Below the pieces are notes generated by a model, which saw nothing but the letters and a program-made list of their open reading frames with translations, was not told where the DNA came from and made no database searches. Positions 8,843 to 17,762 of a stretch of DNA of 64,000 nt are shown here, piece after piece. This DNA is from Mucilaginibacter oryzae (GTDB taxonomy: Bacteria > Bacteroidota > Bacteroidia > Sphingobacteriales > Sphingobacteriaceae). How positions within the stretch are numbered: position 1 is the stretch's first letter; every line of letters starts with the position of its first letter. The translations under genes were made by a program, and so were the position numbers. The DNA is taken from NCBI RefSeq assembly GCF_003148845.1, contig NZ_QGHA01000003.1:152928-216927 (forward strand), in the 5' to 3' direction.

Positions 8843-10019
8843 CTATTTTATTGTGGATCATCGGTTTTATTTTTTCAAGGTCTTCGGGCGTGTTTACATT
8901 GGTTAACGTCGAAAAATCCGGGGCGTTAAGTAATGTAATATCACTATTGATCAAAACCTTGCGCGGACAAGAGTATCCCTGCGCCAGGAAGGATAACAAA
9001 ACAGGATAGCTTTTAGGCTCCCATATGGCAATCAAAGGTTCGGGAAAACCTGTAGCCGGACTATGATAGGCCGTTGCTACGGACGAACTGTTGCGCCAGG
9101 CTACAAGGTTTCGCAATGTGGGCTCATCCATTAAAGGCAAATCGCAGGCTATCACCAGCCACGCGGCATCCGGCTGCTCCCTGAACGCGGAGAGGATAGC
9201 ACCATATGGCCCCAACCCCGTGAAAGTATCTTCAATAACAGGATAGGGAAGCTCTATTTCCTGCCGCTGCCCTGGCCTGCCGGATATATAAACTTCGCTG
9301 CAAAAACTTTTCAACATATCGGCCAGGTAATAGCGCTGTTGCTTACCATGCCACATCGCCGCTCCTTTATCAAATCCCATCCGTGTGCTTTTACCGCCCG
9401 CAAGCACCAAGCCGTTTAAAACCGGCTTAGCCAACTTTAACGCCTTTTCAAAAAAAGCGATAATATTTTCCGAATCGTCAACCTTCAACACAGGGATCTG
9501 TTGCCAGTTGAGGATGGACTCCCGGATAAAAGCGGGAATTTCATGAGCGTTATCTGCGAGCAAGAACAACTGTACATTGGTTAGCTGTTCAACCCGTTTT
9601 TGAAGGGATGCTGTTTTATTGCTATCAATGATCACCACCTGCCTTGAGGCTTGCTGATGGTTACCGTTTACCAAAATCAGATCGGCAGAGGAAAATTGCT
9701 GTTTGATCTGGTACGGAAAAACCGGGTTGGGATAATTGAATTGCTGATGATTGATCTGGTCGGTATACTCTAATGATGCGCCGGTAGCTAACCTGCCGGG
9801 CAACGAAGTAAAATCATCATGGTGTGACGTATCCGCATAAGCGCATTTGTAAACAGGCGAAAGCGCCCTGATCACCTCATCGGCCAGTAATTTGATAACC
9901 GTACACGGGCCACCTAAAATTGCCCACTCATTTCGCCCGAAATTGCCGGTTGAAGGTTTGGCCAGTTTGGCATGTTTAAGATGCCCTTTTTCTGTTTCAT
10001 TCTGATCGCTTAAAATCAC
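8826..10019 (-). CDS. mobA: Molybdenum cofactor guanylyltransferase MobA with an N-terminal MobB-like domain
   Basis: A 397-residue two-part protein. The C-terminal half (from about residue 200) is a MobA nucleotidyltransferase: NGLVLAGGKSTRMGFDKG, GLGPYGAILSAF and VIACDLPLMDE. It transfers GMP to molybdopterin to make the guanine dinucleotide cofactor used by formate dehydrogenase-type enzymes. The N-terminal half resembles a MobB-like domain, but its nucleotide loop reads GGPCTVIK with no GKT/S, so it probably no longer hydrolyses GTP. The gene overlaps moaC by 23 bases at its start and moeB by 17 bases at its end, indicating one transcript. Confidence 0.85.
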   Translation of the reverse strand: MILSDQNETEKGHLKHAKLAKPSTGNFGRNEWAILGGPCTVIKLLADEVIRALSPVYKCAYADTSHHDDFTSLPGRLATGASLEYTDQINHQQFNYPNPVFPYQIKQQFSSADLILVNGNHQQASRQVVIIDSNKTASLQKRVEQLTNVQLFLLADNAHEIPAFIRESILNWQQIPVLKVDDSENIIAFFEKALKLAKPVLNGLVLAGGKSTRMGFDKGAAMWHGKQQRYYLADMLKSFCSEVYISGRPGQRQEIELPYPVIEDTFTGLGPYGAILSAFREQPDAAWLVIACDLPLMDEPTLRNLVAWRNSSSVATAYHSPATGFPEPLIAIWEPKSYPVLLSFLAQGYSCPRKVLINSDITLLNAPDFSTLTNVNTPEDLEKIKPMIHNKIVAANE

Positions 10020-10470
10020 GTTTACCTCCTGTTTTTGCTATCAGCCTGGTTTCTTTTATCACTATATGATGGCTCATGGCCTTACACATATCATAAATGG
10101 TTAGCGCGGCTATTGAAGCGCCTACCAGGGCCTCCATTTCCACGCCAGTTTTAGCGGTAATACTTGCTGTACAATCAACCACCACTTCCTGTTGTTCGTT
10201 AATTTGGATACTGATATTACAGTTATCTAAACCCAACGGGTGACAAAGCGGAATCAGATCGCCGGTTTTTTTTGCGGCCATGATACCGGCAATAATAGCC
10301 GTTTGAAAAACAGGGCCTTTTTTTGATTGCAGTTCATCGCCCGATAAAAGCTCAAAAACTTCGGGCGGCAAAACCACAATGCTGCGCGCGGTAGCTGTGC
10401 GGTGTGTAACCGGCTTCTCCGTTACATCAACCATATTTGGGTTGCCTTGTTTGTTTATGTGGGTTAACAT
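9997..10470 (-). CDS. moaC: Cyclic pyranopterin monophosphate synthase MoaC
   Basis: A 157-residue MoaC with NMVDVTEKPVTHRTATA, AIIAGIMAAKKTGDLIPLCH, CTASITAKTGVEMEALVG and the C-terminal KTGGKRDF. It turns the MoaA product (3',8-cyclo-GTP) into cyclic pyranopterin monophosphate. The conserved His of LCHP and the Lys of KTGVEMEA are present. It is the first gene of the moaC-mobA-moeB overlapping group and is separated from moeA by 222 bases holding short repeats. Confidence 0.95.
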   Translation of the reverse strand: MLTHINKQGNPNMVDVTEKPVTHRTATARSIVVLPPEVFELLSGDELQSKKGPVFQTAIIAGIMAAKKTGDLIPLCHPLGLDNCNISIQINEQQEVVVDCTASITAKTGVEMEALVGASIAALTIYDMCKAMSHHIVIKETRLIAKTGGKRDFKRSE

Positions 10471-10481
10471 TTTTTTTCTGG

Positions 10482-10665
10482 GATTACACCGATTGATATG
10501 GTGATTACACCGATTTCTTTTTAGGTGTTTTTTTGATTTTATGTCCTTCTGTCTTTAGGGTTTATTTGATCATTTAATCTACCATTTTATTCATTCATTA
10601 TCGTGATTAAACCACTGAAATTATCTTTCTGATCTTCGAAATCATCCAAAAAAATCTGTGTAATC
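10482..10665. repeat. GATTACACCGATT direct/inverted repeat between moaC and moeA
   Basis: The word GATTACACCGATT occurs at 10482-10494 and 10503-10515 (period 21). A near-inverse copy, AATCTGTGTAATC, lies at 10653-10665 (one mismatch to the inverse). The stretch is AT-rich, codes for nothing, and the unit has the look of a family-level intergenic repeat. Function unknown. Confidence 0.6.
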
Positions 10666-10692
10666 ATTTTTTAATCGTTAAATCCCAAAAAA

Positions 10693-11895
10693 CTAATCAG
10701 TGAATCTCCAAACTCTAAATACCTCCCCTTTCTTAAACTCACTCCTTTCCATGGGTAACTCTAAAAAAGCTTCGGTATCGGCTAAATTAGCAAAATCGCC
10801 AGATCCATTCCCTTCAACGGGTATGGCTATCAGTTGGGCCTGCTCATTGGTTTGTAAAGTTACCTGTAAAAAATATCGCAATTCTGGCTTAAAGGTAAAA
10901 TCATTACCTAAAGCCGCATAGGTTACTTTTTTTGCCGGTAATCCTAACGTAGCGTTAAGCCATGTTAAAAAATACCGGTGCAGACACATAAATGTGGCTA
11001 CGGGATTGCCGGGAAAGGCAAACACCAACGCGCCACTCTGGCCATGCCTTCCAAACCAGAAAGGTTTGCCGGGCCGCTGGGCTACTTTGTGAAACAGTTT
11101 TTCTACACCCGAATCTTCCAGTGCCTGCGGGATGTAATCAAACCGGCCCATCGAAATTCCGCCGCTTAACAGCAGTACATCATAGTTTTGAATACAGTTG
11201 CTGATCTTTTGTCTGGTGATAACAGGGTCATCGGGAATGTGCAGGAGATCGGCGTTTATATTGTGCTTTTTAAGTACTGCCTTTATGGTGTAACTGTTTG
11301 ATTTACGGATTTGGAAGGACGATGGCGTTTCGTCGACATCAACCAGTTCATCGCCAGAAGATATGATCATTACCCTTGGCACCGTTTTTACCAACAACTG
11401 GCTTTTACCTATTGATGCCGCTAAACTGATTACGGCGGGGCTTACCACCACACCGGCCTTAGCCACCATGTCGCCTTGCTTTTTATCCGCGCCCCGTAAA
11501 TGCAGGTTCTGCCCCTGTTTCATTTCCGCCGGAAGCAACGTTGCCTTACCCTCACTAATTTCTAAGTCTTCGTAACGAATAACGGTATCTGCCGACAAGG
11601 GCAATACTGCGCCGGTCATGATCTCGATACATTCGTCCTCTTGCGCTAACTCAACCGGCTTTTCACCGGCTGCCTGCGTAGCCTTAATCCGGAATATTTT
11701 GATACCCTTTTTAACAGACGCGTATTTTAAAGCTATGCCATCCATAGTAACCCGGTTAAAGGGTGGCAGGTCACGGTCAGCTTTAAGGTCTTCGGCCAGT
11801 ACATAGCCCAAAGCCTGCTCAAACGGGAGCGTTTGGGTACCATACTCTCTTACTTGCGCAAGTACCAATTTTTCGGCTTCGGCAACGGTTATCAT
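10693..11895 (-). CDS. moeA: Molybdopterin molybdenumtransferase MoeA
   Basis: A 400-residue MoeA from the ATG at 11895 (MITVAEAEKLVLAQV). The frame is open further upstream to 12015, but that extension lies inside the moaA coding region and is unlike the family. Recognised parts: ALGYVLAEDLKADRDLPPF, VTMDGIAL, IEIMTGAVLP, SSGDEL, LLSGGISMG and FAFPGNPVATFMC. MoeA ligates molybdate into adenylylated molybdopterin. It follows moaA by 22 bases on the same strand, so the two are almost certainly co-transcribed. Confidence 0.94.
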   Translation of the reverse strand: MITVAEAEKLVLAQVREYGTQTLPFEQALGYVLAEDLKADRDLPPFNRVTMDGIALKYASVKKGIKIFRIKATQAAGEKPVELAQEDECIEIMTGAVLPLSADTVIRYEDLEISEGKATLLPAEMKQGQNLHLRGADKKQGDMVAKAGVVVSPAVISLAASIGKSQLLVKTVPRVMIISSGDELVDVDETPSSFQIRKSNSYTIKAVLKKHNINADLLHIPDDPVITRQKISNCIQNYDVLLLSGGISMGRFDYIPQALEDSGVEKLFHKVAQRPGKPFWFGRHGQSGALVFAFPGNPVATFMCLHRYFLTWLNATLGLPAKKVTYAALGNDFTFKPELRYFLQVTLQTNEQAQLIAIPVEGNGSGDFANLADTEAFLELPMERSEFKKGEVFRVWRFTD

Positions 11896-11917
11896 TTTTT
11901 TAATTTTAGTTTGCTGT

Positions 11918-12907
11918 TTACCCGCCAATAGTAGCCATAGATTCGTGGATGCCTGTTCTTGGCTCCCTTTTTCGCTCCGCCTCCCAGCCATCTTTTGGCC
12001 TGTGCTTAAAAGCATCCCCTAATATATCCTGTAATTTGTCGTCGGCCACACCCTCTCTAAGCAAATCCCTTACATTAAGTACTCCGTCATCGTACAAACA
12101 GGTTTTTAACTGCCCCTGCGGAGTGATCCGGATCCGGTTACAGGTACCGCAAAAAGTACGCGAATAAGCTGCTATTATACCTATACTACCTTTATGACCG
12201 GGTACCTGGTAATTATAAGCGGTAGACCAGGCAGGGTCGTCCAACTTGCTGATATCGGGATAAACTGTTTTAATTTCGTTCAAAATACGTACATAATCCC
12301 AACGCAAACCATCATAAACGTGGCCATCGCCGTTAAAAGGCATTTCCTCAATAAACCTCACATTTACAGGTAGGTTTCTGGTCAGTTCAACCATAGGTAA
12401 TATATCCTGGGTGTTTTTGCCGTCCATTACTACCGCGTTAATCTTTACCTCCATATCATGGTACAGCATCGTTTCTAATGCGGTTATGACATTGGCGAAC
12501 TCATCCCGCCGTGTTATGGTAAAAAAGCGATTGGCATCCAGCGTATCCAAACTCAGGTTTACCGATTTTACGCCTATCTTTTTTAATTCGGGTACGTATG
12601 GAGCCGTTAATACCCCATTGGTAGTTATGCTAAGTTCCTTTAAACCTTCAAGTTCTGAGATAGATGCAAGCAACTGCATAATATCCTTACGCGCAAAAGG
12701 TTCACCACCGGTAATACGGATTTTTTCGATGCCCATATTTACCATTACCCGGCAAACCCTAAGCATTTCGTTATAGGTCATCAGTTCAGCACGTGACAGC
12801 CAGTTGAGCCCCTCCTCGGGCATGCAGTAAAAGCAACGCAGGTTACATTTATCTGTTACCGCGAGGCGCAGATAGCTTATCGGTCGGCCGTGGTTATCAA
12901 TCAGCAA
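11918..12907 (-). CDS. moaA: GTP 3',8-cyclase MoaA (radical SAM)
   Basis: A 329-residue radical-SAM enzyme. The N-terminal cluster is Cys21-x3-Cys25-x2-Cys28 (TDKCNLRCFYC). The C-terminal cluster is Cys253-x2-Cys256-x13-Cys270 (FCGTCNRIRI...KTC). The essential C-terminal Gly-Gly is at 328-329 (MATIGG). It catalyses the first committed step from GTP to molybdopterin with MoaC. The start is a TTG with a purine-rich AAAGGAG six bases upstream, which is unusual in Bacteroidota and supports this start. Confidence 0.94.
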   Translation of the reverse strand: MLIDNHGRPISYLRLAVTDKCNLRCFYCMPEEGLNWLSRAELMTYNEMLRVCRVMVNMGIEKIRITGGEPFARKDIMQLLASISELEGLKELSITTNGVLTAPYVPELKKIGVKSVNLSLDTLDANRFFTITRRDEFANVITALETMLYHDMEVKINAVVMDGKNTQDILPMVELTRNLPVNVRFIEEMPFNGDGHVYDGLRWDYVRILNEIKTVYPDISKLDDPAWSTAYNYQVPGHKGSIGIIAAYSRTFCGTCNRIRITPQGQLKTCLYDDGVLNVRDLLREGVADDKLQDILGDAFKHRPKDGWEAERKREPRTGIHESMATIGG

Positions 12908-12913
12908 AACAAT

Positions 12914-12920
12914 CTCCTTT
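12914..12920 (-). promoter_or_regulatory. Shine-Dalgarno-like AAAGGAG before the moaA TTG start
   Basis: On the minus strand AAAGGAG lies six bases before the TTG chosen as the moaA start. Such strong sites are uncommon in this phylum, and this one may compensate for the weak start codon. Confidence 0.5.
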
Positions 12921-13325
12921 ACCTTGTAAATTTAAGCAATAAACGTATGCCATACATTAAAGTTTATGTACATGAAAGGTAAAGGTAAACGTTAACCTTG
13001 TAGATTTTTGTTAACGAAATGTATTTTTACCGGGATATGTGTCCCGCCAAATTCAAAGTTTAACCAATAAGTAATTTATAAAAACCAAAACATTACCAAC
13101 AACAATCCCAGGCATTAAAAAAATCAATTTATTATCGATTAACGCACGTAACTATAACTTTAATTAAACATTTACCGTAATAAAGACATGTCTGCTATAT
13201 AGCACTATAAACGGGAAGCCCCCTGAGCCCGGATTAAAGGAAAATTTTAAAAAAGCGTTTGCAGCATTGTGCCAACCGCGCAGGATGATGAACGCAGCAC
13301 ATCGGCCTAACTAAACAATTTATCA
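12921..13325. other. Divergent intergenic region between moaA and the mocA-like gene
   Basis: About 405 bases, AT-rich, without an open frame of note. GTTAAC-containing words occur near 12990-13015 and a short GGGA/TCCC stem near 13033. It must hold promoters for both flanking genes. I looked for a molybdenum-cofactor riboswitch and could not recognise one, nor a clear TAnnTTTG box with a partner. Confidence 0.4.
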
Positions 13326-13916
13326 ATGACAGGGATCATTATTTTAGCAGCAGGCGCCTCAAGCCGCTTCGGCTCGCCAAAGCAAAACCTTATCTACCAG
13401 GGTAAAACCCTGTTACAGCGTGCTGTTCAAACGGCGCTAACCTGCCTGCATTGTCAAAAAGTTATTGTGGTGCTCGGCGCCAATGAAACGGTGATCCGTC
13501 CTAACCTATCTGAACAAGCAGTGCATATATGCTATAATAACGATTGGCAGGAAGGCATGGCCTCATCTATACGCTTGGGCGTGTCAGAAATGCTGCGGTT
13601 GCAACCACAGGTAACATCCGTTATTTTAATGTTGTGCGACCAGCCATTTGTCGATCCCTTTTTAATATCACAATTAACCGATAAAAAAGAGCATAGCGAC
13701 TGCGGCATTATAGCCAGCAGCTACCGGGATGTAGTTGGCGCCCCGGCACTATTCGACGTTAAATATTTCCCCGAACTACTCCGGTTAAAAGGACAGGAAG
13801 GCGCAAAAAAAATCATCGGGGCACACCCCGATGATCTATTAACTATTCCTTTCCCTTTGGGGGCTATTGATATTGATACCACCGACGATCTGGAAAGACT
13901 AAACCAGGTCGGCTGA
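13326..13916 (+). CDS. MocA-like nucleotidyltransferase (molybdenum cofactor cytidylyltransferase family)
   Basis: A 196-residue single-domain NTP transferase with LAAGASSRFGSPKQ (7-20), WQEGMASSIRLG, LMLCDQPFVD and GAPALFD. These fit the MocA/xanthine dehydrogenase accessory group, which adds CMP to molybdopterin. The locus would then hold two nucleotidyltransferases, MobA (GMP) and this one (CMP). It is divergent from moaA and convergent with the DnaJ/KTSC gene, whose stop lies four bases downstream. Assignment to CTP rather than GTP is by family resemblance only. Confidence 0.8.
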   Translation: MTGIIILAAGASSRFGSPKQNLIYQGKTLLQRAVQTALTCLHCQKVIVVLGANETVIRPNLSEQAVHICYNNDWQEGMASSIRLGVSEMLRLQPQVTSVILMLCDQPFVDPFLISQLTDKKEHSDCGIIASSYRDVVGAPALFDVKYFPELLRLKGQEGAKKIIGAHPDDLLTIPFPLGAIDIDTTDDLERLNQVG

Positions 13917-13919
13917 TTT

Positions 13920-14366
13920 TTATTGGGCCGAAGCTACAAGCTTATTCACGCTACGGTAAACAAACTCGTTAAAAATATGCCTGCGCGCAAAACGGCCGGG
14001 CGAATCGGCATTAACCAGTTTGGTGTAAACTGCACGGGGTACGTCAAAATATTCGTACACGTTGCCATCCAAAAACTCAACTTTCAATACCTGCTGTTTG
14101 TATTCAAAATCGGCGATGTTTGATTGCGTAGTGGTTGCGGTGTATTCGGCAAGGGTTTGGGCGCGGGTTTCGGGAGCTATACTTACCAAAAAGTGATAAG
14201 CTTCGATAATGGTTTTGCTTTTTTCTTCAGCTTCAACCCTACCCTCATCCTGAAACCTGTCGGGATGCCAGGTTTTCATGAGGCTTTTATATACTGACCT
14301 TAATTCGCTTAATTCGGCTGTTTCGGTTACGCCTAAGAGTTTCCTGTAGTCGACAATTTTTTTCAT
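13920..14366 (-). CDS. J-domain protein with C-terminal KTSC domain
   Basis: A 148-residue protein. Residues 1-65 form a DnaJ-like J domain with the HPD tripeptide (KTWHPDRF), the site that stimulates Hsp70 ATPase. Residues 80-145 match the KTSC domain (FEYKQQVLKVEFLDGNVYEYFDVP), a small module often found in isolation or on lysyl-tRNA synthetases. No signal peptide or zinc finger. The pairing suggests a specialised Hsp70 partner; the client is unknown. Confidence 0.85.
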   Translation of the reverse strand: MKKIVDYRKLLGVTETAELSELRSVYKSLMKTWHPDRFQDEGRVEAEEKSKTIIEAYHFLVSIAPETRAQTLAEYTATTTQSNIADFEYKQQVLKVEFLDGNVYEYFDVPRAVYTKLVNADSPGRFARRHIFNEFVYRSVNKLVASAQ

Positions 14367-14525
14367 GCTGATTTTGGGGTATTTCCGTTGAAAGACAGCT
14401 GTGTAAATTGTAAAATACTGACTTTTAGAAAATAACGGCGCAAAGGTACGCTTTTTAAACGAGGAAAAATCAGGAGATTAATTATGGTTTTGTTAAGGGA
14501 TTGTGAGGGAGCGAGGAGGATAAGG

Positions 14526-14605
14526 AACCGGCCGTGAAGACACGGCCTTGCGGAGAAGTTGTAACTTCAATTACTCCCCACGAGGTCGTGTCGTCACGAC
14601 CGGTT
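14526..14605. repeat. Palindromic intergenic element (AACCGGCCGTGAAGACACGG type)
   Basis: Arms 14526-14549 and 14582-14605 match as inverse copies at 20 of 24 positions, two of the differences being G-T pairs. Inside is a perfect small hairpin, GAAGTT-GT-AACTTC, at 14555-14568. GC content is well above the flanking sequence. It resembles a REP-like repeat; no protein is encoded. It could also act as a terminator for either flanking minus-strand gene, but it lacks a T run. Confidence 0.65.
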
Positions 14606-14646
14606 GTCGGTAATCGCTAATAGATACATTGCCTTATAGGGAAAAT

Positions 14647-15024
14647 TCATTTACGTATCCCATAACGCCCATCCAACTCCTTCATGGTTACATCATCCAA
14701 CCTTTGCTCTAAAAGTCCTCTTATTTCTAAATAAATATCTCGCTTCACCCAAGTATGCATGGCCTGTAAGGTTTCCATCCTATCGCCTAAATGCTCATAA
14801 AAACTCACGCCGGCGGCATTCCACAAATCCTTCGATTTTTGGTTGAAACACCATTCGGCAAAATCATAAACACGTTTTAGCTGAATTATATCATTGGTTT
14901 GATGCGCAACCACGGTGCCTGGGAGTAAATGCATAAATACGCTGTAGATTGAAGCTTCAGGGTCTTCAAACTCTTTTTTAAAATCAGGCAGGCATTCTAT
15001 TGCTCTTCTTCTCCAGGCACTCAT
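14647..15024 (-). CDS. Conserved-looking hypothetical cytosolic protein
   Basis: A 125-residue protein rich in charged and aromatic residues (MSAWRRRAIECLPDFKKEFE at the start, LEIRGLLEQRL near the end). It is probably all-helical, with no signal peptide or membrane segment. The family is not recognised with confidence; the composition is like small helical immunity-type or DUF proteins of Bacteroidota. It is flanked by the palindromic element and by the galM terminator, so it is probably its own transcription unit. Confidence 0.6.
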   Translation of the reverse strand: MSAWRRRAIECLPDFKKEFEDPEASIYSVFMHLLPGTVVAHQTNDIIQLKRVYDFAEWCFNQKSKDLWNAAGVSFYEHLGDRMETLQAMHTWVKRDIYLEIRGLLEQRLDDVTMKELDGRYGIRK

Positions 15025-15054
15025 TCAAACTTATATATACAAGTTACTTATTTT

Positions 15055-15088
15055 ATAAAAAAACAAAAGTCCCGCCGTTGGGCAGGAC
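15055..15088 (-). terminator. Rho-independent terminator after galM
   Basis: On the minus strand GTCCTGCC / GGCGGGAC form an eight-base stem with one G-T pair and a four-base loop, followed by a T-rich run. It lies 23 bases beyond the galM stop. Confidence 0.75.
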
Positions 15089-15110
15089 TTAATTGATATC
15101 TCCACACAAA

Positions 15111-16277
15111 TTATTTCACTACCGAAAACTTGTAAATAGATTGCGTTTTATAAGTATCGCCCGGCTTCAACTCGGTTGATGGAAATTGCGGTTGATTAGG
15201 CGAATCAGGAAAATGCTGTGTTTCCATCGCGAACGAGGTACGGTATTCATCTTTAATGCCGCGTTTCATCACGTTTTTAGCCTGCATAAAGTTACCGCTA
15301 TAAAACTGTAAGCCCGGCTCTTCGGTAAATACTTCCATTTTGATGCCGCTTTTATCACCGATAACCGTAGCAATTGGGGTAGCCATGTCATGCTTGTTTA
15401 ATACAAAGTTATGATCATAACCTTTACCGTCTTTCAACTGTACATTATCCTCGTTAATGCGTTTGCCAATAGTTTCAGGTTTGGTGAAATCAAAAGGTGT
15501 ACCGGCAACCTTCTCAATTTTACCTGTTGGAATCAAACCTGCATCAACCGGCAAATAAGCATCAGCATTAATTTGCACCAGGTGATCCAATATTGTTCCG
15601 CTGCCTTCGCCGTTCAGGTTAAAAAAGGCATGGTTAGTTAAGTTAACTACGGTTTTTTTATCAGTTGTAGCCTCGTACTCACATTTAAACGAGTTGTCAT
15701 CAGTAAGGCTGTAGATAACTTTAACATTCAGGTTACCGGGGAAGCCTTCTTCCATATCTTTCGACAGGTAAGTAAGTTCAACCGTTGATGAATCGATCAT
15801 TTTGCCATCCCAAACCACTTCCTGAAAACCGTGTTTACCGCCGTGCAGCATATTTGGCGCATTGTTGATTGACGACTGATAATCCTTGCCATCTATTTTA
15901 AAGTGTCCTTTAGCAATGCGGTTACCATAGCGGCCAATAGTAGCGCCGTAATAACGCTCGGTTGATTTTTCAAAACCCTCCACATCATCAAAACCCAAAA
16001 CTACGTCGGTCAGTTTGCCGTTTTTATCGGGCACTAAAAGGCTTACTACGCGGCCACCGTAATTGGTGATGGTAGCGATAGCGCCATTTTTGTTTTTAAG
16101 GGTGAACAAATGAGTTTGTTTTCCATCGATTGTTTTTTCGAATGCCGATGCTGTTGTTTGGGTACTATCCGCCATAGTAGTGTTTTTCTGTGAGGTTGAA
16201 TTTTGATTACAAGCTGCCAAATATAGGCTACACGCCGGTAAAATTGCTAACGAAATGCCTTTAAATAAATTTCTCAT
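15111..16277 (-). CDS. galM: Aldose 1-epimerase (galactose mutarotase), lipoprotein
   Basis: A 388-residue protein. A lipoprotein signal (CSLYLAACNQN, lipid-modified Cys at about 23) places it at a membrane surface outside the cytosol. The epimerase fold follows: TNYGGRVVSLLVPD, YGATIGRYGNRIAKG, LHGGKHGFQEVVW (His acid/base region), LTNHAFFNLNG and the Glu region LQFYSGNFM near the C-terminus. It interconverts alpha and beta anomers of galactose and related sugars. It follows galT in the same direction with a 44-base gap, an apparent galT-galM operon. No galactokinase is in view. Confidence 0.92.
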   Translation of the reverse strand: MRNLFKGISLAILPACSLYLAACNQNSTSQKNTTMADSTQTTASAFEKTIDGKQTHLFTLKNKNGAIATITNYGGRVVSLLVPDKNGKLTDVVLGFDDVEGFEKSTERYYGATIGRYGNRIAKGHFKIDGKDYQSSINNAPNMLHGGKHGFQEVVWDGKMIDSSTVELTYLSKDMEEGFPGNLNVKVIYSLTDDNSFKCEYEATTDKKTVVNLTNHAFFNLNGEGSGTILDHLVQINADAYLPVDAGLIPTGKIEKVAGTPFDFTKPETIGKRINEDNVQLKDGKGYDHNFVLNKHDMATPIATVIGDKSGIKMEVFTEEPGLQFYSGNFMQAKNVMKRGIKDEYRTSFAMETQHFPDSPNQPQFPSTELKPGDTYKTQSIYKFSVVK

Positions 16278-16321
16278 AAATGGCCTGGTTATAGTTTGGT
16301 TTAAAAATAGCGCTTTTTCAT

Positions 16322-17374
16322 TTACTCCCTCGCTTTGTAGTGTACCTCGCTTAAGCCCCTTAACTTCTCCGCGGCAAATTCAGCAGTGATATCGCGCTGC
16401 GGATTGGCCAGCATTTCATAACCTACCATGAATTTTTTTACCGTTGCCGAACGCAGCAGCGGCGGGTAAAAATGCATATGCCAGTGCCAGTAAGGATGAT
16501 CGCCCGAGTTAACCGGCGACTGGTGCATACCAGCCGAATAAGGGAATGAGGTTTCGAACATGTTATCGTACCTGATGGTCAATCGCCTGATGGCATCGGC
16601 CAAAGCAACTTTTTCCTCGTCGGTAAAGTAAAGGATACTGGTAACATGCCGCTTACTGATAATCATGGTTTCATAAGGCCAAACGGCCCAAAATGGCACC
16701 AATACCGCAAAATGTTCGTTTTCAAATACCACGCGGTCTTGTTTTTTCAATTCAAGCGCCAGGTAATCGGCCAGCAGGCTGGTACCTCTTTGCTCAAAAT
16801 GCAGTTTTTGCTGCTGGGTTTCTTTGGCAACTTCAACCGGTAAGCTGTTTTGCGCCCAGATTTGCCCGTGCGGGTGCGGATTGCTGCAGCCCATAATATC
16901 GCCTTTATTTTCAAAGATCTGGATGTGTTTGATCCATGGATATGAAGCCAGGTCCTGAAATTCGTTTTGCCATACGTCAACCACCTTGGCAATCTCTTCG
17001 GTGGTCATTTGCGGCAGGGTGAGGTCGTGCCTTGGCGAAAAGCTGATTACCCTGCAAATTCCTTTCTGGCTGTTGGCTACCAGTAACTCATCCTCATTTA
17101 AACCACCATCAGGGGTGTTTAATAATAATGATGAATAATCGTTGGTGAATACAAAGCTGCCCTTGTAATCTGGATTTTCGCTGCCATCGGCGCGTTTATT
17201 GGTTGGACAAAGGTAGCAGGCCGGATCGTACTGCGGACGATCATCTGCCTGTACAGCCTCAACCTTGCCCTGCCACGGGCGTTTGGTACGGTGCGGCGAT
17301 ACCAGGATCCAGTCGCCTGTTAAAATGTTTAACCTACTGTGAGGATGCTCTTTTAAGTCGAAGTTTGTGTCCAT
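16322..17374 (-). CDS. galT: UDP-glucose--hexose-1-phosphate uridylyltransferase GalT
   Basis: A 350-residue GalT. It has HPHSRLNILTGDWILVSPHR, CYLCPTNKR (zinc ligands), the active-site CSNPHPHGQIWA with the nucleophilic His of HPH, and the second-half WHWHMHFYPP. It exchanges UMP between UDP-glucose and galactose-1-phosphate in the Leloir pathway. It is the first gene of the galT-galM pair, with an AT-rich region of nearly 400 bases upstream. Confidence 0.95.
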   Translation of the reverse strand: MDTNFDLKEHPHSRLNILTGDWILVSPHRTKRPWQGKVEAVQADDRPQYDPACYLCPTNKRADGSENPDYKGSFVFTNDYSSLLLNTPDGGLNEDELLVANSQKGICRVISFSPRHDLTLPQMTTEEIAKVVDVWQNEFQDLASYPWIKHIQIFENKGDIMGCSNPHPHGQIWAQNSLPVEVAKETQQQKLHFEQRGTSLLADYLALELKKQDRVVFENEHFAVLVPFWAVWPYETMIISKRHVTSILYFTDEEKVALADAIRRLTIRYDNMFETSFPYSAGMHQSPVNSGDHPYWHWHMHFYPPLLRSATVKKFMVGYEMLANPQRDITAEFAAEKLRGLSEVHYKARE

Positions 17375-17762
17375 AGTTTTTAAAATCAGGTAATAATTGG
17401 CTATACATGTAAGGCAGACAGTTATACCTTAACGATTTCAAAGGTGGCAAAAATAAATGTAAACATTACATTTAAAATAGCATTTTTTAAATAAGTAGAA
17501 ATGGTAGAAAGATTGAGACGATTTGTGGAAGAAAACTAAACCTGCGATGGGTTTGAGCACATAACGTGTGTGATGGTTGCGGATTTTGCATGGCGAAGAT
17601 TTTTAAGCGCGCAAAGCCGCAGAGGCGCCAAGAAAAAAGTAAGGTCCGGCTTGTAGCAGATTTAATTATGCAAAGTTTCAAATACTAAAGCCACAGGCAA
17701 TCTAAAAATTTTTGCGGCTTAGCGCCTTTGCATGAAACACATTAAAAACTTGCTTCGTGTCT
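17375..17762. other. Intergenic region with GC-rich words between galT and the HAD gene
   Basis: No convincing gene. Two GC-rich stretches, GCAAAGCCGC... at 17611-17632 and TTTGCGGCTTAGCGCC... at 17711-17732, are related words in opposite sense and look like one more intergenic repeat family. The open frame on the minus strand here (17487-17681) has repeat-driven composition and is rejected. Confidence 0.4.

Noticed and set aside
11896..12015. N-terminal extension of moeA by 40 residues
   Set aside because: It lies within the moaA coding region in another frame and is unlike the family; the ATG at 11895 gives a standard start.
12921..13325. Possible molybdenum-cofactor riboswitch upstream of moaA
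   Set aside because: No recognisable core sequence or multi-stem layout could be drawn; only short stems are present.
17487..17681. 64-residue minus-strand frame upstream of galT
   Set aside because: Composition is driven by GC-rich repeat words; no domain.
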